Positions 8,682 to 16,509 of a stretch of 53,820 nt of DNA are shown piece by piece. How positions within the stretch are numbered: position 1 is the first letter of the stretch; every line of letters starts with the position of its first letter. A program made the position numbers and the translations under genes. The notes beneath the pieces were generated by a model that made no database searches, was not told the origin of the DNA, and was given only the letters and a program-made list of their open reading frames with translations. This DNA is from Shimazuella kribbensis DSM 45090 (GTDB lineage Bacteria > Bacillota > Bacilli > Thermoactinomycetales > Thermoactinomycetaceae): NCBI RefSeq assembly GCF_000428065.1, contig NZ_ATZF01000001.1:1-53820 (forward strand), written 5' to 3'.

Positions 8682-10011
8682 AATAGCATTTCATACATTA
8701 GGATGCAAAGTAAATGCATATGAAACAGAGGCCATGTGGCAATTGTTTCAACAAGCAGGTTATGAGCGAGTCGAGTTTGATACGAAGGCAGATGTGTATT
8801 TAATCAACACCTGTACGGTTACAAATACAGGGGATAAAAAAAGCCGTCAAGTGATCCGCAGAGCGATTCGTAAAAATCCAGATGCAGTGATTGCAGTTAC
8901 AGGATGTTATGCACAGACTTCCCCAAGTGAAGTAGCAGCGATTCCAGGTGTCGATATTGTAGTGGGTACGCAAGGTAGAGACAAACTCATTGATTATGTA
9001 GAACAATACCGTAGAGAACGTGAGCCTATTAATGCTGTAGGAAATATTATGAAGCAACGAGAATACGAGGAACTGGATGTTCCTGCATTTGCCGATCGTA
9101 CCCGTGCATCCCTTAAAATCCAAGAAGGATGCAACAACTTTTGTACTTTCTGTATCATTCCTTGGGCAAAAGGTTTATCCCGTAGCCGCAAGCCTGAAAA
9201 TGTATTGGCACAAGCGAGACAGTTGGTCGCAGCTGGCTATAAAGAAATCGTTCTTACAGGTATTCATACTGGTGGATATGGTGATGACCTAGAAAACTAT
9301 CAATTGGCTGATCTCTTGATGGATCTGGATAAAATACCTGATTTGCATCGGATTCGGATTAGTTCCATTGAGGCAAGTCAAGTAGATGACCGCTTGATTG
9401 AAGTACTCAATTCCTCTGATAAAATGTGTCGCCATCTTCATATTCCTCTGCAAGCTGGGGATAATGAAGTGCTAAAAAGAATGCGACGTAAATATACAGT
9501 AGAAGAATATCATGAAACGATCTTAAAACTACATGAAGCGCTACCAGGTGTGGCGATCACAACAGATATGATTGTTGGCTTCCCAGGGGAAACAGAAGAA
9601 CAATTTTTAAATGGGTATCGTTTTGTAGAAGAACTGGGTATGTATCAAATGCATGTTTTTCCTTACTCCAAACGTACAGGCACACCTGCTGCACGGATGA
9701 CAGATCAAGTGGCAGATGATGTGAAAAACGAACGTGTCAGCAGATTGATCGCCTTATCCAATAAATTGACAACTACTTATGCAAATAAGTATGTTGGAGA
9801 AGTATTAGAAGTAATCCCAGAAAGAGTATACAAAGAAGAACCTGATAGTGGATTATATGTTGGTTATACCGACAACTATTTACCTGTTGTATTCCCAGCC
9901 ACGGAAGACATGATCGGCAAAGTATGTAGAGTTAAATTGGATGAAGTAGGTGCGGACGTAAATAAGGGTTCATTTGTACGAGTATTGGATGATAAGCAAT
10001 TATGCTCCTAG
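8674..10011 (+). CDS. mtaB: tRNA t6A37 methylthiotransferase MtaB
   Basis: Radical-SAM enzyme that adds a methylthio group to t6A at position 37 of ANN-decoding tRNAs. About 445 aa. The N-terminal UPF0004 domain has cluster cysteines in LGCKVN, NTCTVTN and VTGCYAQ; the radical-SAM motif CNNFCTFC lies near 147-154; a TRAM domain forms the C-terminus. Start: ATG at 8674, 10 bases after AGGAGGTG; the in-frame GTG at 8662 would overlap that RBS. Third gene of prmA-rsmE-mtaB, and its stop codon is built into a terminator hairpin. Confidence 0.96.
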   Translation: MSKIAFHTLGCKVNAYETEAMWQLFQQAGYERVEFDTKADVYLINTCTVTNTGDKKSRQVIRRAIRKNPDAVIAVTGCYAQTSPSEVAAIPGVDIVVGTQGRDKLIDYVEQYRREREPINAVGNIMKQREYEELDVPAFADRTRASLKIQEGCNNFCTFCIIPWAKGLSRSRKPENVLAQARQLVAAGYKEIVLTGIHTGGYGDDLENYQLADLLMDLDKIPDLHRIRISSIEASQVDDRLIEVLNSSDKMCRHLHIPLQAGDNEVLKRMRRKYTVEEYHETILKLHEALPGVAITTDMIVGFPGETEEQFLNGYRFVEELGMYQMHVFPYSKRTGTPAARMTDQVADDVKNERVSRLIALSNKLTTTYANKYVGEVLEVIPERVYKEEPDSGLYVGYTDNYLPVVFPATEDMIGKVCRVKLDEVGADVNKGSFVRVLDDKQLCS

Positions 10012-10026
10012 TAATAGGAGCATTTT
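10004..10026 (+). terminator. terminator overlapping the mtaB stop codon
   Basis: GCTCCTA-GTAA-TAGGAGC followed by ATTTTT; the TAG stop of mtaB is inside the left arm and loop. Confidence 0.85.
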
Positions 10027-10097
10027 TACATAAGTGAACCCCATTGGAAGTTAATTCAGCGGGGATCGTGTCTAGGTTACATTCATTTTTTCAGTGT

Positions 10098-10129
10098 GGG
10101 GGCCTGCTGACTCTCGTCAGCAGGCCCCC
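10098..10129 (-). terminator. GC-rich hairpin without a T-run, downstream of the 94-aa gene
   Basis: A perfect 13-bp stem GGGGGCCTGCTGA / TCAGCAGGCCCCC with a 6-nt loop CTCTCG. No T-run follows directly on either strand. Such strong stems without a U-tail are typical of actinobacterial terminators. It lies 66 bases beyond the stop of the GC-rich minus-strand gene and has the same base composition. Confidence 0.6.
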
Positions 10130-10194
10130 TGTTCCCGGAAGTAGTTTCACCAACGCTTGGGGTCGTTCAGCTCCTCACGGCTGGCGGTGACGAT

Positions 10195-10479
10195 CTACCA
10201 GATCGGGATCCGTCCGGCGAAGGACGTGGCGCGGATGTACACGAACTTCCTGTCGAAGTGGTTGTCCACCTCGATGAGGGCGGTGGTCGAGAAGTGCTTG
10301 CCCGTTTGGAGGTTCTGGATGTAGGTCACACCATTCATCCTGATCACCTCGACGGTGGTGTTGAGCTTCTTGCCGGCAGCGATCGTTGTGGTGTAAACGA
10401 CGGAGTAGACGATCGTACCGTCGTCCTCCTGCGTCTCAGTAATGTCCGAAACCTGCGGGAACGGGGTGATGGCGGTCAT
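10195..10479 (-). CDS. small GC-rich protein of unknown function, probably acquired
   Basis: A 94-aa protein starting MTAITPFPQVSDITETQEDD, preceded by a perfect GAGGAGG-ACACC-ATG. The frame is open another 25 codons upstream, but those codons are AT-rich and outside the RBS. The sequence is rich in beta-prone Thr/Val/Ile, with no signal peptide, membrane segment or motif I recognise. Hand count gives about 60% GC over 10201-10320, against 33-42% in neighbours, with strong use of G/C third positions. It is alone on the minus strand and ends at a T-less GC hairpin. This suggests recent transfer from a high-GC donor such as an actinomycete. Function unknown. Confidence 0.65.
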   Translation of the reverse strand: MTAITPFPQVSDITETQEDDGTIVYSVVYTTTIAAGKKLNTTVEVIRMNGVTYIQNLQTGKHFSTTALIEVDNHFDRKFVYIRATSFAGRIPIW

Positions 10480-10740
10480 GGTGTCCTCCTCAGAACTCGA
10501 CAGGACTGCTTTCACAGATCTATTTATTATATTAACATTTTTTTTACTAATCAATATAGGTAAACAATGTTGTTTATGTATTTTGTTTGTTGAACAAAGC
10601 CATGGTAAGTGTAGATTACTTTAGCTGATAGCTACTGGGACATCTTCAAATGCAGGTGAATGATGTGCTGGATGATCCTCTTTTGCTTAGTTGGTTGTCC
10701 GGAGAGATGTATGGTTGGGCGGGTTTGTTTAGGACTTCAC
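10480..10740. other. gap between the GC-rich gene and the Nudix gene
   Basis: The base composition drops abruptly to AT-rich at about 10510. The first 60 bases must hold the promoter of the minus-strand gene. I see no further gene, repeat or convincing RNA structure in the rest. Confidence 0.4.
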
Positions 10741-10769
10741 TTGACTGTGGTCAAAGGTACTTTTATTAT
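10741..10769 (+). promoter_or_regulatory. sigma-A-type promoter for the Nudix gene
   Basis: TTGACT (10741-10746), 17-base spacer, TATTAT (10764-10769), about 60 bases before the start codon. Confidence 0.5.
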
Positions 10770-10829
10770 AATAATTCCATTTTTAAAATGGACAGGTCTG
10801 CTTACTACAAATAATTGGAGGAAAGAGAG

Positions 10830-11258
10830 ATGAAAGAAATATCTGCGGGTGGTGTTGTATATCGTTTACATGATGGAGAAATCGAGATTTTACTCATTCA
10901 CGATCGGTTTGGCAAGATAACCTTACCCAAGGGGCATCAAGAAGCTGGAGAAACGATCGAACAGACAGCAATACGTGAAATAGAAGAGGAAACAGGGGTT
11001 ATAGGTGAGATTGTCACCAAAATAGATACCATAACCTATGAATTTATCCATCCTGAAAAAGGACAAACGGAAAAATCGGTTACCTACTATGTTGTGAAAA
11101 CCGAAGCGGGTAATATCTCACCGCAATTAGAGGAGATCGACGAAGTTGGTTGGTACACGGTGGATCAAGCAATCACGATTCATGCTGAAAAAGGCTATGA
11201 CAACAATCAATCCATTTTAACGGAAGCTATCAAGTACATAAAAAATGAGATTTCATGA
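10830..11258 (+). CDS. Nudix hydrolase
   Basis: A 142-aa Nudix-fold pyrophosphohydrolase. The Nudix box GX5EX7REUXEEXGU is complete: it starts GHQEAGETIEQ and ends AIREIEEETGV (near 38-60), with all metal-binding glutamates present. The N-terminus KEISAGGVVYR is the usual first strand. ATG at 10830 is chosen because GGAGG lies just upstream; the in-frame TTG at 10815 precedes the RBS. Substrate cannot be read from sequence; resemblance is to the diadenosine polyphosphate/NTP-type subgroup. Single-gene unit with its own promoter and terminator. Confidence 0.92.
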   Translation: MKEISAGGVVYRLHDGEIEILLIHDRFGKITLPKGHQEAGETIEQTAIREIEEETGVIGEIVTKIDTITYEFIHPEKGQTEKSVTYYVVKTEAGNISPQLEEIDEVGWYTVDQAITIHAEKGYDNNQSILTEAIKYIKNEIS

Positions 11259-11286
11259 CGGAAACTGAATTCAAATCAAAAACAAC

Positions 11287-11312
11287 AAAAGTAGGCATAG
11301 TGCCTACTTTTT
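11287..11312. terminator. bidirectional terminator
   Basis: AAAAGTAGGCA-TAG-TGCCTACTTTT has A and T runs on both sides. It serves the Nudix gene (+) and the convergent transporter gene (-). Confidence 0.85.
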
Positions 11313-11313
11313 G

Positions 11314-12237
11314 TTACTCATAAATTCGCTCTGGAACCATCCACTCCACTAATTTTGCAAATCCAGCACAAACGGGTAGTACAAGTAGTGAGCAGACAAT
11401 GTTATATATGGTTTGTGTGTGTGCTACTTGCGTAGCCGGATCACTAGAGAATGTAGAAACAACTTGCAATAGCAGGGGGATGAGGGGGAGAAACAGAAGA
11501 GCTCCTCCTGCATTTAAGACGAGATGAGCGATGGCTACTCGTTTAGCAGAAGGTTTGGTTTGTAGTGCTGCGATCAAACCTGTTGCACATGTTCCCACAT
11601 TGCTCCCGATGACTACTGCGATTGCAAAAGGTAAAGAAATCACCCCTGATGCATAAAAACCCATTGCGATTGCGACCATCGCGCTACTGCTGTGAATGAG
11701 GGCAGTAATCACCATTCCCGTCAGGAAACCCATCAAAATCGGATAATCTGTGCCAGACATCAACCAATCAATATAACCAGCTTTCTCAAGAGGTGCAGCG
11801 ACGCTTTGCATTCCTTTTACTCCGGCAAAAATCATTCCTAAACCAAGCCAAATGGGACCAGTTCGTTGCTTGATTATCATTAAAATCAACCCTATTACCA
11901 TCAATGGCCAAGCGAAATCATCTAATTTTAAAGCAAGTAACTGCGTAGTAACAGTAGTGCCAATATTGGTGCCTAAAATAATGCCTAATGATTGGGTAAA
12001 GGTTAAGAGACCTGTATCGACTAAGCCGATGGTAAACACGGTGACAGCTGTACTACTCTGCAATAGAGCAGTTAAGATCGTCCCACAGAGCATTCCTCGC
12101 CAAGGAGTTTTTGTAAAGCGAAGCAAAATGGATTGGAGATGTTTCTCTGCTAAGTTCTCTAGGCCATTTCGCATCACTTTCATTCCGACCAAAAAAATGA
12201 TAAGACCCGCACAAAAGGGAAGTAAAATAGCGATCAT
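11314..12237 (-). CDS. yqeW: Na/Pi-cotransporter family protein (YqeW-like)
   Basis: Integral membrane protein of 307 aa with about eight hydrophobic segments. It has the two inverted-repeat signatures of Na/phosphate cotransporters: LLQSSTAVTVF near 60 and LIHSSSAMVAI near 160. There is no C-terminal PhoU-like domain. B. subtilis carries yqeW at the same place after yqeV (mtaB), but here the gene is inverted. ATG is preceded by GAGGAGGAGG on the minus strand. Probable role: sodium-coupled uptake or efflux of phosphate or a similar anion; the substrate is inferred from family only. Confidence 0.88.
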   Translation of the reverse strand: MIAILLPFCAGLIIFLVGMKVMRNGLENLAEKHLQSILLRFTKTPWRGMLCGTILTALLQSSTAVTVFTIGLVDTGLLTFTQSLGIILGTNIGTTVTTQLLALKLDDFAWPLMVIGLILMIIKQRTGPIWLGLGMIFAGVKGMQSVAAPLEKAGYIDWLMSGTDYPILMGFLTGMVITALIHSSSAMVAIAMGFYASGVISLPFAIAVVIGSNVGTCATGLIAALQTKPSAKRVAIAHLVLNAGGALLFLPLIPLLLQVVSTFSSDPATQVAHTQTIYNIVCSLLVLPVCAGFAKLVEWMVPERIYE

Positions 12238-12298
12238 ATATCTTCCTCCTCCTCACATTTTATGGCGAAGAGGACGGGCTCATGCTTGGAAATGCAAA

Positions 12299-12320
12299 AA
12301 AAGCCTCCATAGGGGCTTTT
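12299..12320 (-). terminator. terminator downstream of the P-loop gene
   Basis: On the minus strand: AAAAGCC, loop, GGCTTTTTTT. Reading from the P-loop gene it follows the T-less stem at 12361-12377. Confidence 0.65.
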
Positions 12321-12360
12321 CATTTTATGTAAAAGGATTAATTTTTCAATGGGGTGAGTC

Positions 12361-12377
12361 CGGCTGTAAGACAGCCG
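12361..12377 (-). terminator. compact GC hairpin just after the P-loop gene
   Basis: CGGCTGT-AAG-ACAGCCG, 10 bases beyond the stop codon of the GC-richer P-loop gene, without a T-run. It resembles the T-less stem after the 94-aa gene. Confidence 0.45.
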
Positions 12378-12386
12378 CTCTGACCT

Positions 12387-13082
12387 TTAGTCCACCCAAG
12401 GAGTCAGGTAGGGATCATTGGTCTGCGGGTTCCAGTGGTAGTACACCGGTACGATCGTTTCATCATGCCGGACAATCTCGTACTTCTTCTCTGTGAGGTA
12501 CCGCAGGCGCATGCCTACATTGCACAGATTTCCTTCTGCGTCGTACCGTGGAACACTCAGAAGGTCAAAGTTCTTCTTTACGTTTTCTGCGCAACGATTG
12601 ACCTCTTCTTCTGGCGTGAAACGCTTTCCAGCGAGCCTGCGCCTCTTATTTCGATCCTTACAGACTTCGATCGGTGTTTCGATATGGAAATGGAGTACCG
12701 GACGGGGATTTTCCCCATACAGAACCTTATTGACCAAAGTCCGACGTCCATGTTCTCCGTCTAGTGTCGCACCTCCACTCTGGAACAGAAGCACCTGTCC
12801 GGGAACCGGATTGTACAGACGGGAGAGGAACAAGGCTGTTGCCTTCTCCCGATTATAATGGAAGTGATCCATCGGGTTGCTTGTAGTGTCCCAACCTTCA
12901 GGAAACTGTCCATCTGGATCGACTTCGACGCAACGAAGGCCGAAATCGTACCATAGGCTGTTTGCGATGAGCATCCCAGCCTGATCCTTACCAGAGGCAA
13001 TGTTTCCGCTGGTAAAGATCACCCATTCCTCTGTGATGAAGGGAGGAAGGAAAGGGACTGTACTCATTGTTCCAATTCTCAT
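12387..13082 (-). CDS. P-loop kinase-like protein, probably acquired
   Basis: A 231-aa protein with a Walker A motif GNIASGKD at 26-33 on the expected strand (WVIFTSGNIASGKD). It has a basic segment CKDRNKRRRLAGKRFTPEE (about 148-166) that resembles the lid of small-molecule kinases, and a probable Walker B-like VLLFQSGG near 98-105. This fits the nucleoside/adenylylsulfate kinase-like or zeta-toxin-like P-loop fold; the substrate is unknown. Hand counts give 52-53% GC, well above neighbours. No cognate antitoxin or partner is adjacent. Two start codons are possible (13082 or the ATG five codons later); GAGAG before the first is a weak RBS. Confidence 0.75.
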   Translation of the reverse strand: MRIGTMSTVPFLPPFITEEWVIFTSGNIASGKDQAGMLIANSLWYDFGLRCVEVDPDGQFPEGWDTTSNPMDHFHYNREKATALFLSRLYNPVPGQVLLFQSGGATLDGEHGRRTLVNKVLYGENPRPVLHFHIETPIEVCKDRNKRRRLAGKRFTPEEEVNRCAENVKKNFDLLSVPRYDAEGNLCNVGMRLRYLTEKKYEIVRHDETIVPVYYHWNPQTNDPYLTPWVD

Positions 13083-13131
13083 TTATCTCTCTTTCTCTCA
13101 ATGGAACTATTATGATTGTATAAAAATATGA

Positions 13132-13163
13132 ATAAAAAAGCGACTCCCAAAAAGGAATCACTT
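13132..13163 (-). terminator. terminator of the 95-aa minus-strand gene
   Basis: On the minus strand AAGTGATTCC, loop, GGGAGTCGCTT then a T-run; the stem uses G-U pairs. Confidence 0.6.
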
Positions 13164-13175
13164 AGAAAAAAGGAG

Positions 13176-13463
13176 TTATTTCTTTTTTGGCTGTCTGTTT
13201 AAAAAAGGGGGGGCATCCAGTTCATCAAAATCTGGATGGAATGGTTCCTGCCAACCGGGAAATTCTGTAGAAATTTGTTGCTGAGCACGATTTTTTTGTT
13301 CCAGTGCTGGTTCAGGTTCACCAAAATGAAACCAAGGTTCTTCATGAAATTCATCAATAAAATGATTATTAGGCTGTTTCCATTGTTTTTGTACTTCTTC
13401 CGATACCATTTGTTTTACCAATTTACGCAAAGCTGCTTCACTCACGGTATATTTTTTTGCCAA
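13176..13463 (-). CDS. small hydrophilic protein of unknown function
   Basis: A 95-aa protein with a helical N-terminus (KKYTVSEAALRKLVKQMVSEE, about 3-23) and a Pro/Phe/acidic, probably disordered remainder ending FLNRQPKKK. TTG start preceded by AAAGGGGAGAG at a good distance; there is no better ATG. Base composition is like the host genome. No signal peptide or membrane segment. I do not recognise the family. It is divergent from the HIT gene. Confidence 0.6.
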   Translation of the reverse strand: MAKKYTVSEAALRKLVKQMVSEEVQKQWKQPNNHFIDEFHEEPWFHFGEPEPALEQKNRAQQQISTEFPGWQEPFHPDFDELDAPPFLNRQPKKK

Positions 13464-13539
13464 AATGAACTCTCCCCTTTGTTAAAATCGTGGTATAGTG
13501 TATGCTGATAAGATGTAATGGTGAATAGTGGAGGGACCT

Positions 13540-13878
13540 ATGGACTGTATTTTTTGTAGTATTATTTCAGGTGATATTCCATCTAAAAAAGTGTATGAAG
13601 ATGAAAATCTTTACGCATTTTATGATATTGAACCAGCAGCACCAACTCATGTCTTAATCGTTCCAAAGAAGCATATCGCTTCTATTATGGATCTGACTGA
13701 AGAAGATGCACCTTTAGTTGGTGGAATTTTACTAGGAATTCAAAAAATAGCCAAAGAACTTGGTCTGGAAGAGAATGGATTTCGCGTAGTCAATAATATG
13801 GGACAACATGGTGGACAAACTGTTTTTCACATTCATTTTCATCTCATTGGCGGTCGCCAACTTTTTGGAATGGTGTAA
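13540..13878 (+). CDS. hit: HIT family protein (HinT-like)
   Basis: Histidine-triad nucleotide hydrolase/transferase of 112 aa. It has the N-terminal zinc-type cysteines CIFCSIISGDIPSKKV, the HVLIVPKKHI strand, and the triad GQTVFHIHFHLIGGR at the C-terminus with the catalytic histidine in HIHFH. It likely hydrolyses adenosine phosphoramidates or aminoacyl-AMP. GGAGGG lies 4 bases before ATG 13540; an in-frame upstream GTG is part of the RBS and is not used as start. Confidence 0.95.
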   Translation: MDCIFCSIISGDIPSKKVYEDENLYAFYDIEPAAPTHVLIVPKKHIASIMDLTEEDAPLVGGILLGIQKIAKELGLEENGFRVVNNMGQHGGQTVFHIHFHLIGGRQLFGMV

Positions 13879-13888
13879 AACTAGAATT

Positions 13889-13918
13889 TTGACATTGCCT
13901 TATTTTATGATCTATAAT
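13889..13918 (+). promoter_or_regulatory. strong sigma-A-type promoter for rpsU-yqeY
   Basis: Consensus TTGACA (13889-13894), 18-base spacer, consensus TATAAT (13913-13918). It leaves a leader of about 125 bases before rpsU. Confidence 0.75.
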
Positions 13919-13975
13919 GAAGAGTGACCTTTTCTGTTCAAATTATAAAGGTTATTGCAGGTGTCGTGGAAGCTG

Positions 13976-14046
13976 ACCTCCTTTTTTGGATCAGGCCGCT
14001 ATCTGCTTACCCTAGTGGCTCTTTGTTTGCCCTTGGAGGGAGGGAG
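13976..14046 (+). promoter_or_regulatory. rpsU leader with an anti-Shine-Dalgarno mimic
   Basis: The leader contains ACCTCCTTTTTTGGATCA (13976-13993), which includes the 16S rRNA 3'-end sequence ACCTCCTT. The CCTCC part can pair with the rpsU Shine-Dalgarno GGAGGG at 14035-14040, enclosing a hairpin GCCGCT/AGTGGC. This would hide the ribosome binding site of rpsU. Possible autoregulation by S21 is inference. Confidence 0.4.
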
Positions 14047-14050
14047 AAGC

Positions 14051-14230
14051 ATGGTTGAAACACGTGTGAGAAAAAATGAATCACTCGATACTGCTTTACG
14101 TCGTTTCAAACGTTCCATTTCAAAAGATGGGGTTTTATCGGAGGCTAGAAAGCGCGAGCGTTATGACAAACCCAGTGTGAAACGGAAAAAGAAAGCCGAA
14201 GCAGCAGCACGCAATAAAAAGCGTAAATAA
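14051..14230 (+). CDS. rpsU: 30S ribosomal protein bS21
   Basis: Small-subunit protein bS21, 59 aa. Begins [20 protein letters not shown] and ends in the usual basic tail ([16 protein letters not shown]), colinear with Firmicute homologues over its whole length. ATG at 14051 is chosen because of the GGAGGGAGGGAG immediately upstream and the homologous N-terminus. It starts a short operon with yqeY, as in B. subtilis. Confidence 0.96.
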   Translation: MVETRVRKNESLDTALRRFKRSISKDGVLSEARKRERYDKPSVKRKKKAEAAARNKKRK

Positions 14231-14245
14231 AGAGGTGTCCTGCCT

Positions 14246-14689
14246 GTGAGTTTAACCCAGCAGTTGGATCAAGATATGAAAGCTGCGATGAAACAAAAAG
14301 ACAAAGAAACATTGTCTACGATTCGCATGGTTCGAGCTTCCATCAAGAAAGTGGAAATCGATAATCGTGGCGAATTAAATGAAGATCAAGCTTTAGAAGT
14401 TCTTATACGGGAAATTAAACAGCGTAAGGACTCTCTAAATGAATATGAAAAAGCAGGTCGTGAAGATCTAGCTGAAAAGGAAAGACGCGAGATAGCAATT
14501 TTATCTGCGTATCTTCCAAAACAATTAACAGAAGAAGAACTTCGTGAAGTGGTTGTAAAAGCAATTGCGGATACGGGTGCAACTTCAAAAAAAGAAATGG
14601 GCAAAGTGATGGGTGCTGTTATACCGCTTATAAAAGGGCGTGCAGATAGCAAGCAAGTTAATCAGTTGGTCCAACAATTACTTGGATGA
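14246..14689 (+). CDS. yqeY: GatB/YqeY domain protein
   Basis: A 147-aa stand-alone YqeY domain, homologous to the C-terminal tRNA-binding tail of GatB. It is all-helical with the conserved LNEDQALEVLIREIKQRKDS and AYLPKQLTEEEL segments and a C-terminal GGR-like KGRADSKQVNQLVQ. GTG start 15 bases after rpsU, preceded by AGAGGTG. Function in the cell is not established; linkage to rpsU is widespread in Firmicutes. Confidence 0.94.
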   Translation: MSLTQQLDQDMKAAMKQKDKETLSTIRMVRASIKKVEIDNRGELNEDQALEVLIREIKQRKDSLNEYEKAGREDLAEKERREIAILSAYLPKQLTEEELREVVVKAIADTGATSKKEMGKVMGAVIPLIKGRADSKQVNQLVQQLLG

Positions 14690-14715
14690 CAGCGTGTTTT
14701 GCGCTGTCTTTTTTT
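14688..14715 (+). terminator. terminator of rpsU-yqeY
   Basis: GACAGCG, loop, CGCTGTC followed by seven T; the left arm begins at the yqeY stop codon. Confidence 0.85.
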
Positions 14716-14738
14716 CACATCAAGAAAGGGGATAAGAC

Positions 14739-15416
14739 ATGGCCCTTGGAACAATAGTAGCAGAGTCAAATAATTGGGAAATTCTCACTAATCCAATTAT
14801 TATTGCTATTTTGCTCACGGTTGGTTTAGCTGGTATTTTTGTAGAATTATTAGCTCCTGGACATATTATTCCTGGTGCTATTGGTGTAGGAGCATTCATT
14901 CTTTACTTCTATGGGCAAATAACTTCTGGTATTGCCGAGATGAGTGCACCCATTATTTTTCTTATTGGATTGGTTTTGCTCATTGTTGAAGTGGTAGTTC
15001 CTGGAGGGATTTTTGGAACATTAGGAGCAATTGCTTTATTTTATTCCGTTGTTGCAGCCGCGAAAAGTGTAGCAGTAGGAGTTAGTGCACTGGCTATTGG
15101 TATCATTGCTGCCATTCTATTTATATGGATTCTCTACAAATTTTTTGGGTTCCGCACAACATGGAACAAACTTATTTTAACGGACAAACAAAACAATGAG
15201 GAAGGCTATACTTCTTCTAAAAACAAAAAGCATCTCATTGGTCGAAAAGGTGTAGCACTATCTGCTCTTCGTCCTGCCGGATGGGCGCAAATCGATGGTC
15301 AAAAAGAAGATGTAGTAAGTGAAGGAGAGCTTATTCCAAAAGATGCTAACATTATTGTGACAAATGTGGAAGGAACTAGAGTAGTTGTTAAAAAAGTGGA
15401 TGAAGAGATAGAATAA
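14739..15416 (+). CDS. yqeZ: NfeD-like membrane protein (short form of YqeZ)
   Basis: A 225-aa membrane protein with four or five hydrophobic segments (about 17-150) and a C-terminal OB-fold NfeD domain (GRKGVALSALRPAGWAQIDG...VTNVEGTRVVVKKV, about 167-220). B. subtilis YqeZ is about twice as long because it carries an N-terminal ClpP-class serine protease domain, which is missing here, so this is the short NfeD1a-like form. The next gene is its usual partner, the flotillin-like FloA; together they organise membrane microdomains. Confidence 0.9.
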   Translation: MALGTIVAESNNWEILTNPIIIAILLTVGLAGIFVELLAPGHIIPGAIGVGAFILYFYGQITSGIAEMSAPIIFLIGLVLLIVEVVVPGGIFGTLGAIALFYSVVAAAKSVAVGVSALAIGIIAAILFIWILYKFFGFRTTWNKLILTDKQNNEEGYTSSKNKKHLIGRKGVALSALRPAGWAQIDGQKEDVVSEGELIPKDANIIVTNVEGTRVVVKKVDEEIE

Positions 15417-15469
15417 TTAGGTTATTATAGAATGATATATCCATATCATATCATGTTAGGAGAATTTTA

Positions 15470-16453
15470 GTGGACGATACAACCTTGCTAGGCCCTATTG
15501 TCATTATTGTTTTATCAATTATTGTTTTATCGATTTTATTTTCTTTTGTACCCATTATGCTTTGGATTAGCGCGATGGCTTCAGGTGTTTATGTTGGACT
15601 GACTACCCTGATCGGAATGCGTCTTCGTCGTATTGTACCAGCACGTATCGTGAATCCTTTGATCAAAGCACATAAAGCTGGTTTGGGTGTGAACATACAA
15701 CAATTGGAAACACACTTTTTAGCAGGCGGAAATGTAGACAGAGTAGTAGATGCTCTTATTGGAGCACACCGTGCTGATATTGATTTGGTTTTTGAACGTG
15801 CAGCTGCGATTGACTTGGCAGGACGTGACGTATTACAAGCAGTTCAGATGAGTGTTAATCCTCGTGTGATCGAAACTCCAATCGTATCTGCAGTTGCAAA
15901 AGACGGTATTGAATTAAAAGTTATTGCAAGAGTGACGGTACGTGCAAACATTGAACGCCTTGTGGGTGGTGCTGGAGAGGAAACCATTATTGCTCGTGTT
16001 GGGGAAGGTATTGTAACAACAATCGGTTCATCTTCCAGTCACAAGGCAGTGTTAGAAAATCCAGATAGTATTTCAAATACCGTTCTTTCTAAAGGTCTCG
16101 ATGCTGGAACCGCTTTCGAAATTCTATCCATTGATATCGCGGATATTGATATCGGGAAAAATATTGGTGCAGAACTACAAACGGATCAAGCAGAAGCGGA
16201 TAAACGGATCGCTCAAGCAAAAGCGGAAGAACGTCGTGCCATGGCTGTTGCACAAGAACAAGAAATGAGAGCTCGTGTAGAAGAGATGCGCGCGAAAGTA
16301 GTAGAATCGGAAGCTGAAGTACCACTTGCTTTAGCAGAGGCCTTGCGAACAGGAAAGATGGGAGTTCTTGATTACTATCAGCTACAGAACATAGATGCGG
16401 ATACAAAAATGCGTCGTACCATAGGGGATACAGACGAAGATGAAAAAGAGTAA
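15470..16453 (+). CDS. floA: flotillin-like protein FloA
   Basis: Membrane-associated scaffold of functional membrane microdomains, 327 aa. An N-terminal hydrophobic hairpin (about 7-40) anchors it. An SPFH-like region follows, then an Ala/Glu-rich coiled region ([17 protein letters not shown]...[10 protein letters not shown], about 243-305) that drives oligomerisation. Length and sequence match YqfA/FloA. GTG start follows TAGGAGAATTTTA. Likely co-transcribed with the NfeD gene upstream. Confidence 0.96.
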   Translation: MDDTTLLGPIVIIVLSIIVLSILFSFVPIMLWISAMASGVYVGLTTLIGMRLRRIVPARIVNPLIKAHKAGLGVNIQQLETHFLAGGNVDRVVDALIGAHRADIDLVFERAAAIDLAGRDVLQAVQMSVNPRVIETPIVSAVAKDGIELKVIARVTVRANIERLVGGAGEETIIARVGEGIVTTIGSSSSHKAVLENPDSISNTVLSKGLDAGTAFEILSIDIADIDIGKNIGAELQTDQAEADKRIAQAKAEERRAMAVAQEQEMRARVEEMRAKVVESEAEVPLALAEALRTGKMGVLDYYQLQNIDADTKMRRTIGDTDEDEKE

Positions 16454-16509
16454 TCCCTTATCAAATTCCCAAGTAAGATCCCTAAAAGGGAAGGAACTGG
16501 AGGGATGAT

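Noticed and set aside
10024-10075. CCCC...GGGG pairing after mtaB
   Set aside because: Only four strong pairs around a long loop; not enough to call an RNA element.
10258-10563. Plus-strand frame of 101 aa opposite the GC-rich gene
   Set aside because: Produced by high GC in the antisense strand; the minus-strand frame has the perfect RBS and GC third-position bias.
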